From Ooceraea biroi (lineage: Eukaryota; Arthropoda; Insecta; Hymenoptera; Formicidae), in assembly GCF_003672135.1 (NCBI RefSeq), contig NC_039507.1, positions 12,013,278 through 12,077,277 on the forward strand: DNA of 64,000 bases. Reading direction: 5' to 3'. Every line of letters starts with the position of its first letter. The stretch's first letter is position 1. The notes beneath the pieces were generated by a model. That model did no database searches, was not told where the DNA came from, and saw nothing but the letters and a program-made list of their open reading frames with translations. Positions 44,270-55,108 of this stretch are shown here, piece by piece. Both the position numbers and the translations under genes were made by a program.

Positions 44270-44682
44270 GGAATTGCCCAAACTGAATTGCTTCTATGTA
44301 TGAACGCACCTTAGGGAACAAAACCGCTTTGTGTATGTGCGAAGATACGCATGTGTGTGATTGAAACTGAAACTGGAAGATGAAAACTGAAAGTACAATC
44401 GCGGAAATATATCTCGAAATCTAAAGATTGACTGCACCAATCTTTTACAACCTAGTCGCAATCGAAAGCTTGCACATCCACATTATATCATAAAAGTACT
44501 GTAAGATTTTTGATAACGGCTGTAGTTCCTGAGATATTTAGTCGAAAGTTTGTGTGACATGAAATTCCACATAAGTTACTTATTGGTAACGCTCGACGTT
44601 TATGCAGTGACTGTCATCGGTTAGAGCGTTCGGACTTTGTTGAATCTTTTTGGCATCGCGACGCTACCGCGTTGCTTGAAAA
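44270..44682 (+). repeat. family A copy A3 (degenerate)
   Basis: Shares CCGCTTTGTGTATGTGCG-type sequence with A2, then CGCTCGACGTTTATGCAGTG. It ends with hairpin GCGACGC TACC GCGTTGC (one G-U pair) and TTGA. The box has decayed to TTTTGGC. Confidence 0.6.
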
Positions 44683-44689
44683 AACAGTT

Positions 44690-45292
44690 CCTCCTTGCAT
44701 GAAAAAATATAGATAAATTATATAATAAATAAGAAATACGCATTAGAAAAAATCATTATATGTACATGTATACAATGTACATTAAATCGAGTTTATTATT
44801 CATAGATTACAGATATTTATTTATTTAAATAATTCTCTTCTCAACTGTCCTTAAATTTATTTCGGAACGGCGGTAAGTCCAAAATCCTTGTTGTACCAAG
44901 AAGTACTAATACTGAAAATATAATTATTAAACATGTATATATTAAATATAACATATATGCAAATATAATAAATATAAAACATTAAATATAATTAATATTA
45001 ATATTTTCCTATTAAGTGAGCAAATTAATTCAGTCTTGTTGTTGAAGAAATTTATTAGAAAAAAAAACATGTCACTCTTCGAAATATTCATCATCATTTT
45101 GTAATACTTTTCTTCATTTATCGAATAACTGGTGAATCTCCTTTCGAAAAAGAGAAAGTAAATAAGGGCTCAAGAAGGGATCTTCAAGAAAAGAAAAAAA
45201 ATTAATTGATTTGCACATCTAACAAACTAATTTTTTGAAAAATATATTATTTTTTAATATATACTATTATATACAGAGATAATGATACAATA
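44690..45292. other. host-like DNA with possible terminal exons on the minus strand
   Basis: AT-rich. Two minus-strand stretches look exon-like but are unproven. One, about 45184-45115, follows a TTGAAG acceptor and reads PFLSPYLLSLFRKEIHQLFD then a stop. The other, about 44925-44875, follows an AG and reads TSWYNKDFGLTAVPK then a stop. I could not link them to a gene. Confidence 0.3.
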
Positions 45293-45466
45293 TCATAGTT
45301 GCTTAAACAAACCAGAAGCAATCGAATACATTGTTGCTTTTCCTATTTGATTATGATATTGCTTGGAATGATGATAGACATATAAACCAGCAGCGAAAAG
45401 ACCACCACCACTCAACAATCTGCATTCAAAACAGTCGCGATTCCTGTTGTTGACAATACTATTCAT
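45293..45466 (-). CDS. DMAC1: DMAC1-like (DUF4536) small membrane protein
   Basis: A 57-codon ORF. CFECRLLSGGGLFAAGLYVY is the DUF4536 hallmark (C-x-x-C-R then a glycine-rich membrane segment) of DMAC1/TMEM261, a factor for assembly of the distal membrane arm of mitochondrial complex I. A second hydrophobic stretch (IGKATMYSIASGLF) fits the usual two-helix hairpin. The start is the ATG at 45466-45464; the stop is TGA at 45293. It is divergent from the plus-strand exon at 45560, with under 100 bp between them. Human DMAC1 is longer because of N- and C-terminal extensions. Confidence 0.65.
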   Translation of the reverse strand: MNSIVNNRNRDCFECRLLSGGGLFAAGLYVYHHSKQYHNQIGKATMYSIASGLFKQL

Positions 45467-45877
45467 TGTGCATACATTTGATATATTTTAATACGTTTAC
45501 ACACAACTTGAGCGAAGTAGACTTTGCATATATCATTAAACTCTGTTTATGTTCTACAGATTCGCAGAAATGCGACACTTTATAGGTTAAGAATTGCCAA
45601 GAGCATAATGCCGGGTTCTCACAGGGCGTGGAGCATGAACGTGAATCAGGCGTTGGACTACGACATGTGGGAACGTACTTTCATGAAGATTCCCAATGAC
45701 GTATATATACTTAGGGCCACTTCGACCAGACTCCGGTTAATTTAATCGTCGATTTAACTCTGCCAACAGAGTTGCCAACATGACAAATGTAACGCATTCG
45801 TATTAGAAAGAGAGAAAAAGATGTCTTGTTCTTTTCTATAACCTAAATAAAAAATTGTCGAACAAGTGTAAAGGAAC

Positions 45878-47102
45878 ATGGATAGAATTATTAATATTGT
45901 ATTTGACGATTATGAATATGAATATCTCCGAAAAAATGAACGAAGACCACGATTGATTAGACCACGTATAAATTACTTGGAAATTTTTGACGAAATAGAT
46001 TTCAAAAAAAGATTTATAATATCGAGACATAGTTTTATGATGTTATTGGAAAGAATTCAAGATAGAATACAACATAACACTAATCGGTATGTATGAAAAT
46101 ATTCTGTATAATATATAAAAATATATACAGTACAATTGCTTGAAATTTATGTTTTAAATTTAAAATTTATATTTTAACAGTAATAATGCCATTCCACCTG
46201 CAATCTAATTAATAGTTGCTATAAGATTTTATGCAACCGGATCGTTTTTGGAAACAATTGGAGATTTTTGTGGGATTAGCGAAGTAAGTGCACATAGCAT
46301 AATTCATCGAGTATCTCCTGTTATTGCTGCATTAGGAGATGAATTCATAAAACTTCCTGCATCTCCAGAAGAAATTCGTCTAAGCCAACAGGAATTTTTT
46401 TCAAACGGCCAGATTTATTCGTGTTATTAGTTGCATGGATTGTACTCATATCAGAGTTCAATCATATGGTAAGACAAATTAATCTCTAAAACATATTCTT
46501 ATCATTAAAACATACTTTTTTATTACTTTTTATTCTTAGGTGGAGAAGACAGTGAATTGTTTCGCAATAGAAAAGGATATTTTTCGTTAAATATACAAGA
46601 AGTTATTAATGCAAGGTTGGAAATCATTGACATAGTAGCTCGTTGGCCAGGTTCTACACATGATTCAACTATATTTAACCATTCAAGAATTAAGAGTTTA
46701 TTTGAGGCAAATAGATTTGATGATGGTTTACTTCTCGGAGATTCTGGGTATCCGAATTTACCATACTTAATGACACCAGTACAAAATCTCACAACACCAG
46801 CAGAACATCTCTACAATGAAGCCCAAATTCGAACACGCTCAAAAATTGAAAGATGTTTTGGGATTTGGAAAAGACGATTTCCAGTTTTATCTATTGGATC
46901 GCGTTTTCATCCTCCTCAAAAGTTGCTTCCTGTTATCATTGCAACAGCTATATTACATAAAATCGTCCAGCAAGAAAATAACTTTGTTAATCCCGAAATT
47001 TGTGCAATATATGATAATATTATTACACAGAATGTAAATTTGGATAATAGGAACATCATTGATAAACGACAATGTCTTATTTTAGACTATTTTGAAAGGT
47101 AA
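45878..47102 (+). pseudogene. HARBI1-like transposase of Harbinger 2
   Basis: Three exons: 45878-46086, 46181-46468 and 46540-47102, with GTATGT/ACAG and GTAAGA/TTAG junctions. Exon 1 is the helical N-terminus (RHSFMMLLERIQDRIQ). Exon 2 has the helix-turn-helix GSFLETIGDFCGISEVSAHS and the first catalytic motif SCMDCTHIRVQSYG. Exon 3 has RKGYFSLNIQEV, ARWPGSTHDSTIF, the second acid in LLGDSGYPNLPYLMTP and the glutamate in RSKIERCFGIWKRRFP. Lesions: a TAA in exon 2 (PAI then stop then LIVAIRFYATGS) and one extra T in a T7 run before QTARFIRVI. Both are single events, so it is recently dead, unless the T run is a sequencing error. The gene could continue past a GTAAGT at 47101. Confidence 0.9.
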
Positions 47103-47860
47103 GTAAAATTTTATGAAAAGTAATTATAACATATGACATAATTTGATAACTAACATATTTCAATACTTACAGATTATGTTAAAACACAAAAAATATATTT
47201 GAATATATACAGTACGAACGTACCATAAACAATGAAAATGAAAAAAAAGGAAATACAAACAAATGCACATTTTAAAGGAAATAATGTTTATATTTTTCTA
47301 TGTATTTTGTAATAAATAAATAATATATAATCATATACGAACATTCTTCTTTCTTGTAACATAACAATTTTAACGCAATGTTTTTTAAAATAAGTTTAAA
47401 TAACAGAGTAATTTAATTACTAAATACATGTTTTATATGAAATCACGTAAATCACATCTTTTTATCAGATATCACAGTTGAAATACTAGTTGAAAATTAA
47501 CAGTCTTATTAAATAAAAGTTAAACGTAAATACAAATTATAAAAAACAATCTTATTGAAAACATTTTCATTGAAATCATTATTATAGACTAATTGCTAAT
47601 TTTTCTTTAATATATTTTTAACATAATTACTTATTTGAAATAAAATAAAATTAAAAATATATTTATATTTTGTGAAATTTATCACATTTCTTTAGAAACT
47701 TAAATACTAATAACGTCCACTTGAATAAATAAAATAAAGGTTAATAAACTCAAATAAAAATTAACATTATTATTGCAAAAGTTTGAATTTAAATAACTAG
47801 ATAATATTAATATAGGAAAAACTTTTTTGAAATCCTTTTTTAAATTACCTTGTAAGAGTT
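47103..47860. other. Harbinger 2 intergenic AT-rich stretch
   Basis: Lies between the convergent transposase and Myb-like genes. No coding sequence seen. Confidence 0.5.
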
Positions 47861-47864
47861 ATAT

Positions 47865-49030
47865 TCATCTTTTCTTCTTCAATTATTTTTTTCAATGCTT
47901 TTTCTTTTTCTATATTTTCAATAATTCTATTTTCAATTTTTCTTTTTCAAGCTTAGCTTTTAGTAAATCGATTTCATAATTATTTTTATCTTTTTCATTC
48001 GTTTGCAATAAATGTACACGGAAAGAAAAAAGTAGCTGCCATAGCTAAAAACTGCGTTTGGTAACTAAATTCAGTCGTAACATATGGACAGCTAAATTTT
48101 AGCTGTGATACCTATTTTATTAGATAAGGTTCCTAATTCATTAGCTGCAAGAGCAAACATTTTGCTGTAGTTTAGAATTTTATAGCTACGGCAGCAAACA
48201 ATTTTTAGCAAATCATGATTAGCTACGGTAGCAAAAATTTTTCTTTCTGTGTATTAATTCAGTTTTAGCCTCATTTAATGTTTCAATATTATTGTTTTTG
48301 AGTTTCATTTTGTTCGAGTTCATACTGTTTGACGTCGTCGGTGTGTCTTGAATCTGTAGTGGAAAACTTTTTTGTATTTTTAATTTTTTAGTATCCCAAG
48401 ATTTCCGGTCACTAATTTCTTTATTTTCAATTAGATACTAAAAATTCAAAATATAAAGTTTAGAATATAAAACTTTACAAATTTAAGAAATAATTTTATT
48501 TATTGATAACTTACTGAAAATATCTGTGTTAGATCATTTTCATTATCTTCTTGTAACATATTATTAACAGTACTGTTACTGATATTTTCTTTGCCGAAAT
48601 CAGAATCGAAAGGATTTATTAATCCATGTACTGTTACTTCACCTATAATTTCTCTGGCTCGTTCGAACAAATTATTTTTTTCTAAAGTTATTACACCTCC
48701 ACCTACAAATGCAATAAAAATTTATCAAATTAAAATGTTAGTTATAGCTTTAATAACAAACTTACCTGTTTTATAACTTTCACATTTAAGTGTTGCATAG
48801 TATTTTCGTGTATCTTTCTTTATGTTATCCCAACACAAACGTAAATTTTTTTCTGATCGTATAGTTGTTTTATTTTTATTATATTCTATTGTAATGTTAG
48901 TCCATGCCTCATATTTTTGTAAATTAGTTATGTTATCAGTCTCTTTATTTTCAATGACATGACGATATAAAAAAATTATATTTAATAAGTCATGTTTTTC
49001 AACATTTGTAAAATTTTTTGATCTTTGCAT
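47865..49030 (-). CDS. Myb/SANT-like accessory protein of Harbinger 2
   Basis: Exon 1 (49030-48766) encodes a trihelix domain like PF13873: FTNVEKHDLLNIIFLYRHVI, YEAWTNITIEYNKN, LCWDNIKKDTRKYYA. Exon 2 (48702 to about 48515) joins in phase to give GGVITLEKNNLFERAREIIG and an acidic linker. Exon 3 (about 48440-47865) is a coiled coil ending KALKKIIEEEKMNITLTR, interrupted by the MITE at 48017-48251 and by one frameshift near 47930. In Harbinger elements this protein binds the termini and carries the transposase into the nucleus. GT-AG junctions are clean. Part of exon 1 is copied in the right arm of the giant palindrome up to the assembly gap. Confidence 0.75.
48017..48251. mobile_element. MITE with CACRGAAAGAAAAA ends, rich in TAGCTGC words
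   Basis: Ends CACGGAAAGAAAAA and TTTTTCTTTCTGTG, flanked by TA on both sides (48015-48016 and 48252-48253). Inside, TTTAGCTG, GCAGCTAA and AGCTACGG words recur. It interrupts the Harbinger accessory gene; with one TA kept, the frame is continuous (TELIHLLQTNEKDKN). Confidence 0.85.
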
Positions 49031-49589
49031 TTTGCCAATATTCTGTAAATTATGTATTATGTATTATATATATTTAATGATTTAATTGATATTTAAAATA
49101 GATTTTACATATACCTTATCTTATTCAATGCTATTCTCTACTGAATACGATCTTCTACGAGAGGATCTGAAAAGAAAGGTTAAACGTGCTCACGTGCACG
49201 GACGACAGATGTTGGTAATACACTTGTATTACCAACAGTATTTAACGGTATAGAAATGCTATTGGTAACATTGAAAGTTAATCGTCGATTACTTTAACCG
49301 GAGTCTGGTCGAAGTGGCCCTAAGGCCAGAGAGAAATCTGAGAGGGGCCAGGCCGCCGTTTTTCTTGTAACCATATTACAATCCCGTACAGTGGCGCAAA
49401 CTGGATCCATCTTAGAGCCGGCGGAACTACATGCCAGATCCACTTTCGGTGCCATGTGGTAAAACGATCGGTTGGTTCATGTCCATGATAGATCCATAAT
49501 TGTGGATCTCAAAAGTACGAAATATTGTGGAATATTTATTAATGTTGTATTATTATTAGCGCGTGATCTTTTTTCATTTTAGTATATAT

Positions 49590-50318
49590 TACTTTTTCAA
49601 AAAAAAAGTAAAAAAGGCGCCAAGTATGCACGTGGTATATGCTCGAAAAAACCAATGTGGTAGTTTCTTTAATTAAAAAAATATTAAACCAAGTAATATG
49701 TATATTCTTTATATTCTCATTCAATGATCCTATTCCAATCCAAACGATAGTAGTTCTAATTGTCTTTAAATATTATTATTTTATAGTATTTTTCAAAAAA
49801 ATGTATGAAATCCTCAAATTGCGTCAATTGCAAAGAGGATGTATTACCTCGAAAATTAATTATTGTACAATTTAAAAAAAAAACCAAGTGGTAGTATCTT
49901 ACCAATTACAAAGAGAAAATATGTATATATTGTCTTGAAAATTTGTTATACAACTACTTTCAAAAAATATAAAACTTTGATTGATTAAATAATATTTAAT
50001 GCAAAATACTTGGCGCTGCTAGACCTCGTCAGCGCCTAGCATCTCGTCTGCGCTCCTTAATACACGCCTACTAAAGCTCAAGCCGTTTGTTTACATATAA
50101 AATTCATATAAAAAGAAGTTTAACAAATTTCACGCGTTTAATACTAAACGCTGAAAGAGAGAAAGAGAGATTTCTTGTCATACTCGGTCTAGCGGCGCCA
50201 AGTATTTTGCATTAAATATTATTTAATCAAAGTTTTATATTTTTTGAAAGTTACATATTACTTGGTTTAATATTTTTTTAATTAAAGAAACTACCACATT
50301 GGTTTTTTCGAGCATATA
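49590..50318. mobile_element. hairpin-ended element C3
   Basis: Outer hairpin ACTTTTTCAAAAAAAAAGT, then boxes direct 49620 and 49689, inverted 50007, direct 50198, inverted 50259. It is the inverted counterpart of C1 with a longer left arm. Its right terminus is cut at CGAGCATATA, where the CCCGTACG element begins at 50319, so that element inserted into C3. Confidence 0.8.
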
Positions 50319-50520
50319 CCCGTACGAAAAAAAGCTGCAGAAATTTTTGCATAAAAAACTGCAGGAATTTCTGCAGATGTCTCTGTAGAAATTCCTGCAG
50401 GTTTTTATGCAAGCATTTCGCTTACAAGTATGTTCTGCAGAAAAATCTGCAGATGTTGCAAATATTTTTGCAGGTAATTCTGCAGAAATCTTTCACTATA
50501 ATCAGATAAATGTCTATACA
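50319..50520. repeat. CTGCAGAAATT-word-saturated terminus
   Basis: Starts CCCGTACGAAAAAAAGCTGC. CTGCAG with flanking AAATT or TTTGCA occurs about ten times. Subterminal repeats like these are typical of CACTA-type ends, so it may be the 3' terminus of the transposase-bearing element, but the matching terminus beyond 54393 was not found. The mirror copy is at 59940-60115. Confidence 0.6.
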
Positions 50521-50966
50521 TTATTAGATAGGTAATTCTAACAAAGTAGTTTTACCGTATTAGTAATATTTATTAGATGAGTAGTACATTTATAGTATTA
50601 GTAGTAAATAATAAATACTAAAAAATACAGAATTTATAATCTGTGAACAATGAACAATTATGTGTACACAGTGGAACAACCTGCCATTACAGTTGCATCT
50701 GGCAGTTAGGTTAGGGAGGTTTATCGAGGGACAATCAATTCTTAGGCCGGATTGCATCAACGTTATCTTGGCTTTTAGCAAGCAGACTTTAATATGTGTC
50801 TATTTTTATCTTTCTTTTTAAATAAAAAAACAGACGTATTAAAGTTTCACTTATTGTTAGAGCCGAAATAACATAGGTGCAATCGGACCTCAGTCTGTTT
50901 CGACTGTGTTACCAAGTGGAAAAATGCAAAACATGTCTTTTTTATATGGAACCATCACACATTTTC

Positions 50967-53900
50967 TTAGGATTGATGATATTTTACAGCAAACAATAGT
51001 TGATGTTTCTTTCGCAATAAATGAAAATGTACTGGAGATATATCTTCCATTTCTGCAAAGTTCATAATCTTCAATAGTTTTTTTCCCAAAACCATGTATT
51101 TAATATCTTGTGAAATAAAACATTGTATCTTTATGAGACCTGTGATTATTAATAGCATGCTATTCTCAGTCAAAATACAACTATTGTTTCTTTTAGTTAA
51201 TCGCTTATAACCGCATGAATGAAAAAGAACGTTCTTATAAATAAATCTGCAATATTTTTTACTATTATCATCAATCGTTTCTTCCAATACTGACTCTATA
51301 ACACTTTTTTCTACCACTGATAACTTAATATTCTTCGGTTTTCCAAAAATTCTCAAGTGATCTGCATATTCAATACAGTTTTGTATTTTGCATTCGTGCA
51401 TAAGTTTTAAAAAAGTCATTTTTGCTCTTTGACTGCAATTTTCATTGTCAAAAATACGCAAGAGGTTTTCTTAATGTATTGTAATCTCTGATACAACTTG
51501 CATATTTGTTCCGGTATACATTGGGTCCCATGAAAAAATTGTTTGATTATCCCATTGTAATGTTCGAAAGGGAATGCCGACCAGGCCCAAATAGCACCAT
51601 AATTTTTTACAAACATGGGGATGTGAAGTAATCCATGTACGTTATATTTCATAAATCTTTTTCCATATAATTTTTCAATTTGTATAACGAATTGAGTTAG
51701 TGCTCTTTTTGCTAACCAAAATTCGACGTCAGTAATGCTTGCTTTCAAAAAAATACTTAAACTGAAGACAAATAAAAACCAGTGCTTATAATATTTGTTG
51801 TCGATTAAACCATTTAAACATGGTAAAGAATAGTAAAGTATGAAGTATTTCCAATCATTCGCTTTATATTTGTTATTTATTATTGATTGAGGTGTTCTTG
51901 TTATTTCACATGGAGGCTTCATGGCAAGCAATCTATTGTCGAATTCCGTTGATTGTGAGCCAAGATACCACTTTTCTCTCTTGTTTTTACTGTGAAACCA
52001 TTCAGTACCAAATAATTTTCCTACTCCAATGATACATGCGTGCATGTACTCTGGAGGATACGAATGAATAATATTTAAGTTAGGAAAAAGAGCCATTATA
52101 GAAGGACCTTTCACACCTTTTATAACTTTCCTCCTCTCTACAGCCAGTCTTACAAGTTTTTCATGACCATTACTTGTTCGTAACCTTACACTCTTGTAGT
52201 AGCAATAAACACGAGCAAACCCCTTTCCCACCGAAATATGTTTACCTTTTTGAAAACAATAAGAACAACCGAAAAGACCATTGTATTGCTTAACATTTTG
52301 GATTAAAGGTCTTGCTACAGAATCAACAGAACATAAAATAGCATACACTTTTATGTTTATTGGTTCTCGATGATGCAATGTCGTACTGTTAAAACCGTTT
52401 ACATACAAGTCTAACAATTCTTTAGCGAATGGTGCAAGAAATACATTCATATTTGGTTTTGTATTGCCATAAAATAAGCCACATAATATGATGTTATTTC
52501 TTCGAATTCTGTAAGGCAATTCGTTTATGCAAACTTGTAATGGCCACATGCTTAATTTAGATGATTTACATAAACTTACACCATCAGTATTCCACATCAG
52601 TGTTATATCATTAATTCCTATAACATTTTGTTCTTTTAACTGTTTATAAACACTGCTGTTAACTATGTCACTTTCATTATCAGTAATTGTGCCGAAATAT
52701 AAATAAGCTTTACTGTTAACAAAGTTCATAAGCTGTTCCTTTAGCGGAATATAAATAAAGTAATGTCCAATCTGTTTTAAGTTTGATTTCTGATAAAAAA
52801 TTTGACAATATTCACAAATCGAAGTATTATTTTCGAAATTTAAAATTACAGAACATGAAGAACAGAAATAATATTCTATATTTGTTTGATACGAAAATGA
52901 CTGTAAAAATTTATATTTTGATTTAAATACAGCATGAGGAAGAACAGCGTTTATCAAAAGTAACTGATTTTCCAAACCTACATCTGAAATATTATTCCTC
53001 AAACAATACGCGATGATCAGCAATTCAGTCTCTTTCCTTGAAATTTCACTTCCTTCGTATAAAGATGGGTTTCCCTACGAAATATAAACACATTTTAGAA
53101 ATACAGAAATAATAATTATGATTTCAGAAAAATAAAAATAACTACCCATGTAGGTCAATTGTCCGCAAGTTTTACATTATCGCTTCTTACTAAACAATCG
53201 TATTTGAAATTTATCCCTTCCATCATTTGAGTTGAAGATATTAAAAAAAAATAAAAGTTTTGGACTTTAATAACATATAGAAGTTTCAATTTTTTTGATT
53301 GTTTACTTATATTATAAATTTGCGTGAAAGAATGCAGCACTTAACTCATTATCTATGTATTTTTACGAGTTATTTTTTAAATTTCTGCATTTTTAGGATA
53401 TTATTTAAATGTAAATCAGAAAAATCGATTGTGACATTTCTAAATATTGAAGAAGAATGTGCATTTTGTGGCATATTAAAATGCACACTAAATACCAACG
53501 TTTCAAGTGCTCGTTGAGAGAATTAAAAAACATTTTTTTAACTCTAATATATATATATATATATTTATTATATATTTATATATATTTATGTATATTTTAT
53601 AAAAACTCATTTCATATTAAATCAATATAGAACTAATATTTTAAACTTATTTGAAAAATAATTAAGCTACTGGGTCACAGTATCCACAGCTATACAGTAA
53701 AAATATAGAATTTATTAAAAATAGCTGTAGTACATGGAAGAATATTTCAATCATTGAACTTACTGATCTTAAATCATTCTAGAAATTGTTTTTATGGTAA
53801 TATGGACTGATAAATGTCATCAAGTTAAAAAAAAGTATGAATGAGAGAACGATATAATAGCGAACCAATTTAACTACATTTCAATGCTAAAATCATTACC

Positions 53901-54393
53901 TCATCTTCCAATTTCATTTCGTTCTCATTATTTTCTGAATCTTCATATGAAGTAGCGTGATAAAATCCATCATCTTCATCAGTATCATCAAATATGGACC
54001 TTTCGTCTTCAGATTCAGTACAATCCTCAGTTTCATCTTGGCTGACTTCCTCTTCATTTGACTCATAAAATATATCTTCTTCCAAGCACGATTCATCACT
54101 ATTTTGTACATTACTCTTATTATCATTATCAAAATTTTCCTTCTCTCTTTTTGATAAACTGTCTTTTAAATTTTCTTCATGAAGTTCTTTCTGTAAAATA
54201 AATATTTTGAATAAAATACACTATGTAATGAAATTGCCAAAAAATATTACAAACTTACTTCTTCAATCTCTTGAGCTGTTCTTTTTTTTGCTGCTGAACG
54301 ATATCGTAATGTTGATTCTGGAATACTTAAGGAATCATCTCTTAAGTAACATCTGTCTGGACCTCTTTTTGTTGGTAGATTATTTTCGTTCAT
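50967..54393 (-). pseudogene. CACTA/En-Spm-like (tnp2) transposase, one frame break
   Basis: Exons: 54393-54259 (MNENNLPTKRGPDRCYLRDD, then a basic STLRYRSAAKKR stretch), 54190-53900 (very acidic, ends EMKLEDE) and from 53074 (GNPSLYEGSE), all with GT-AG junctions and phase 0. Exon 3 carries a Cys cluster (CSSCSVI, CEYC), the DDE-like core MWNTDGVSLCKSSKLSMWPL then ILCGLFYG, a second Cys/His region (FGCSYCFQKGKH), EYMHACIIGVGKLF and HGLLHIPMFVKNYGAIWAWS then FPFEHYNG. The frame ends at 51416; the C-terminus (FDNENCSQRAKM, FGKPKNIKLS) continues in another frame to 50967. That shift is also in the 36-kb copy, so it predates this duplication. About 690 codons precede it. It is a DNA-cutting transposase acting in the nucleus. 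Confidence 0.88.
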
Positions 54394-54479
54394 TTTCGCA
54401 TACACTTGACTATTTGTACACTTATTGTACTATAACGATAAGTGCACAATAATAATATTCCAATTCGATCGGTTATTTC

Positions 54480-54955
54480 CTTCTTGATAGGTTTTCACAG
54501 AGCCCAAGCAGCGAAGAAACAAATCTTTGCTCGCTGATACCACGTAAGAAGAAAAACTATTCAGAAAACACGAGCACGAAACAAACGTACGTGCAATGAT
54601 CGACAGCTATTCGATGGACACCTTCCGCGGGGCAAGGTGAACGTAAAGTATAGCCAATCAGAGACGCTGTTCGCTGATGGCGCCATGCCGTAAGCTATAT
54701 TCAACTGTTGTCCTTGCCACGTGAATACAGAGATGCCAGATTGCTACCAGGCCATACGGAATCTTGCATATCTGCGTAGAAGAAGCTTGGAAACGAATTA
54801 TTACCGATACATGTGTTGTATTCAGTGTGTATCAGTGTACTTGTGTAAAATAGAATAGAAATTGCTACGTTTTAACAATACTTAGACTTTTTATAAACAA
54901 TTTCGTGAATTTTAAAGCATACTGCGTCACACGCAATATCCGTACAAAAGTAACG
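54480..54955. promoter_or_regulatory. GC-richer promoter-like region, possibly bidirectional
   Basis: A less AT-rich stretch lies upstream of the minus-strand transposase start. It contains CGCGGGGCAAGGTG, GGCGCCATG and CACGTG. On the plus strand a good donor (AAGTAACG then GTAAGTAA, 54956) could end a leader exon of a host gene whose remainder is lost at the palindrome axis. No start site can be fixed. Confidence 0.35.
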
Positions 54956-55108
54956 GTAAGTAATAAAATCTTTTATGATAAACTGAATTTATTAATCTCT
55001 GATTTTATGTAACCTAACCTTGTTTTATATAACAAAGAATTTGTTTAATAAATGTGTTATTATAATAGTTTTAAGTTTTCTATCAACAGTTGTATACATA
55101 TTCATATA

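Larger units (their letters stand above)
45714..49320. mobile_element. PIF/Harbinger element 2, two-gene, nearly complete
   Basis: Terminal inverted repeats GGGCCACTTCGACCAGACTC and complement are flanked by TTA (45711-45713) and TAA (49321-49323), i.e. TWA-type sites with one difference. It carries a transposase on the plus strand and a Myb/SANT-like accessory gene on the minus strand, the standard Harbinger layout. Length 3,607 bp. It contains a nested 235-bp MITE at 48017-48251. Confidence 0.9.
45560..49370 (+). pseudogene. unidentified host gene, last coding exon split by Harbinger
   Basis: After an intron acceptor (TTCTACAG), 45560-45713 encodes about 51 residues: LYRLRIAKSIMPGSHRAWSM, NQALDYDMWERTFMKIPNDV then YIL. 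The Harbinger element at 45714-49320 interrupts it. From 49324 the same frame continues as RPERNLRGARPPFFL and a TAA stop at 49368-49370, followed by a 3'UTR-like stretch. With the insertion the protein would instead end RATSTRLRLI. The composition is that of a conserved small basic host protein, but I do not recognise it. Upstream exons were not found. Confidence is moderate for the exon, low for identity. Confidence 0.5.
48980..55108. repeat. left arm of giant inverted duplication
   Basis: Reverse-complement partner of 55359-61400; left position x pairs with 110467 minus x near the axis. It includes, from left, part of the Harbinger accessory gene and terminus, the host 3' exon, element C3, the CTGCAG repeat, the CACTA-like transposase and a promoter-like region. 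This arm has intact exon phases and is the better copy. Confidence 0.95.
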
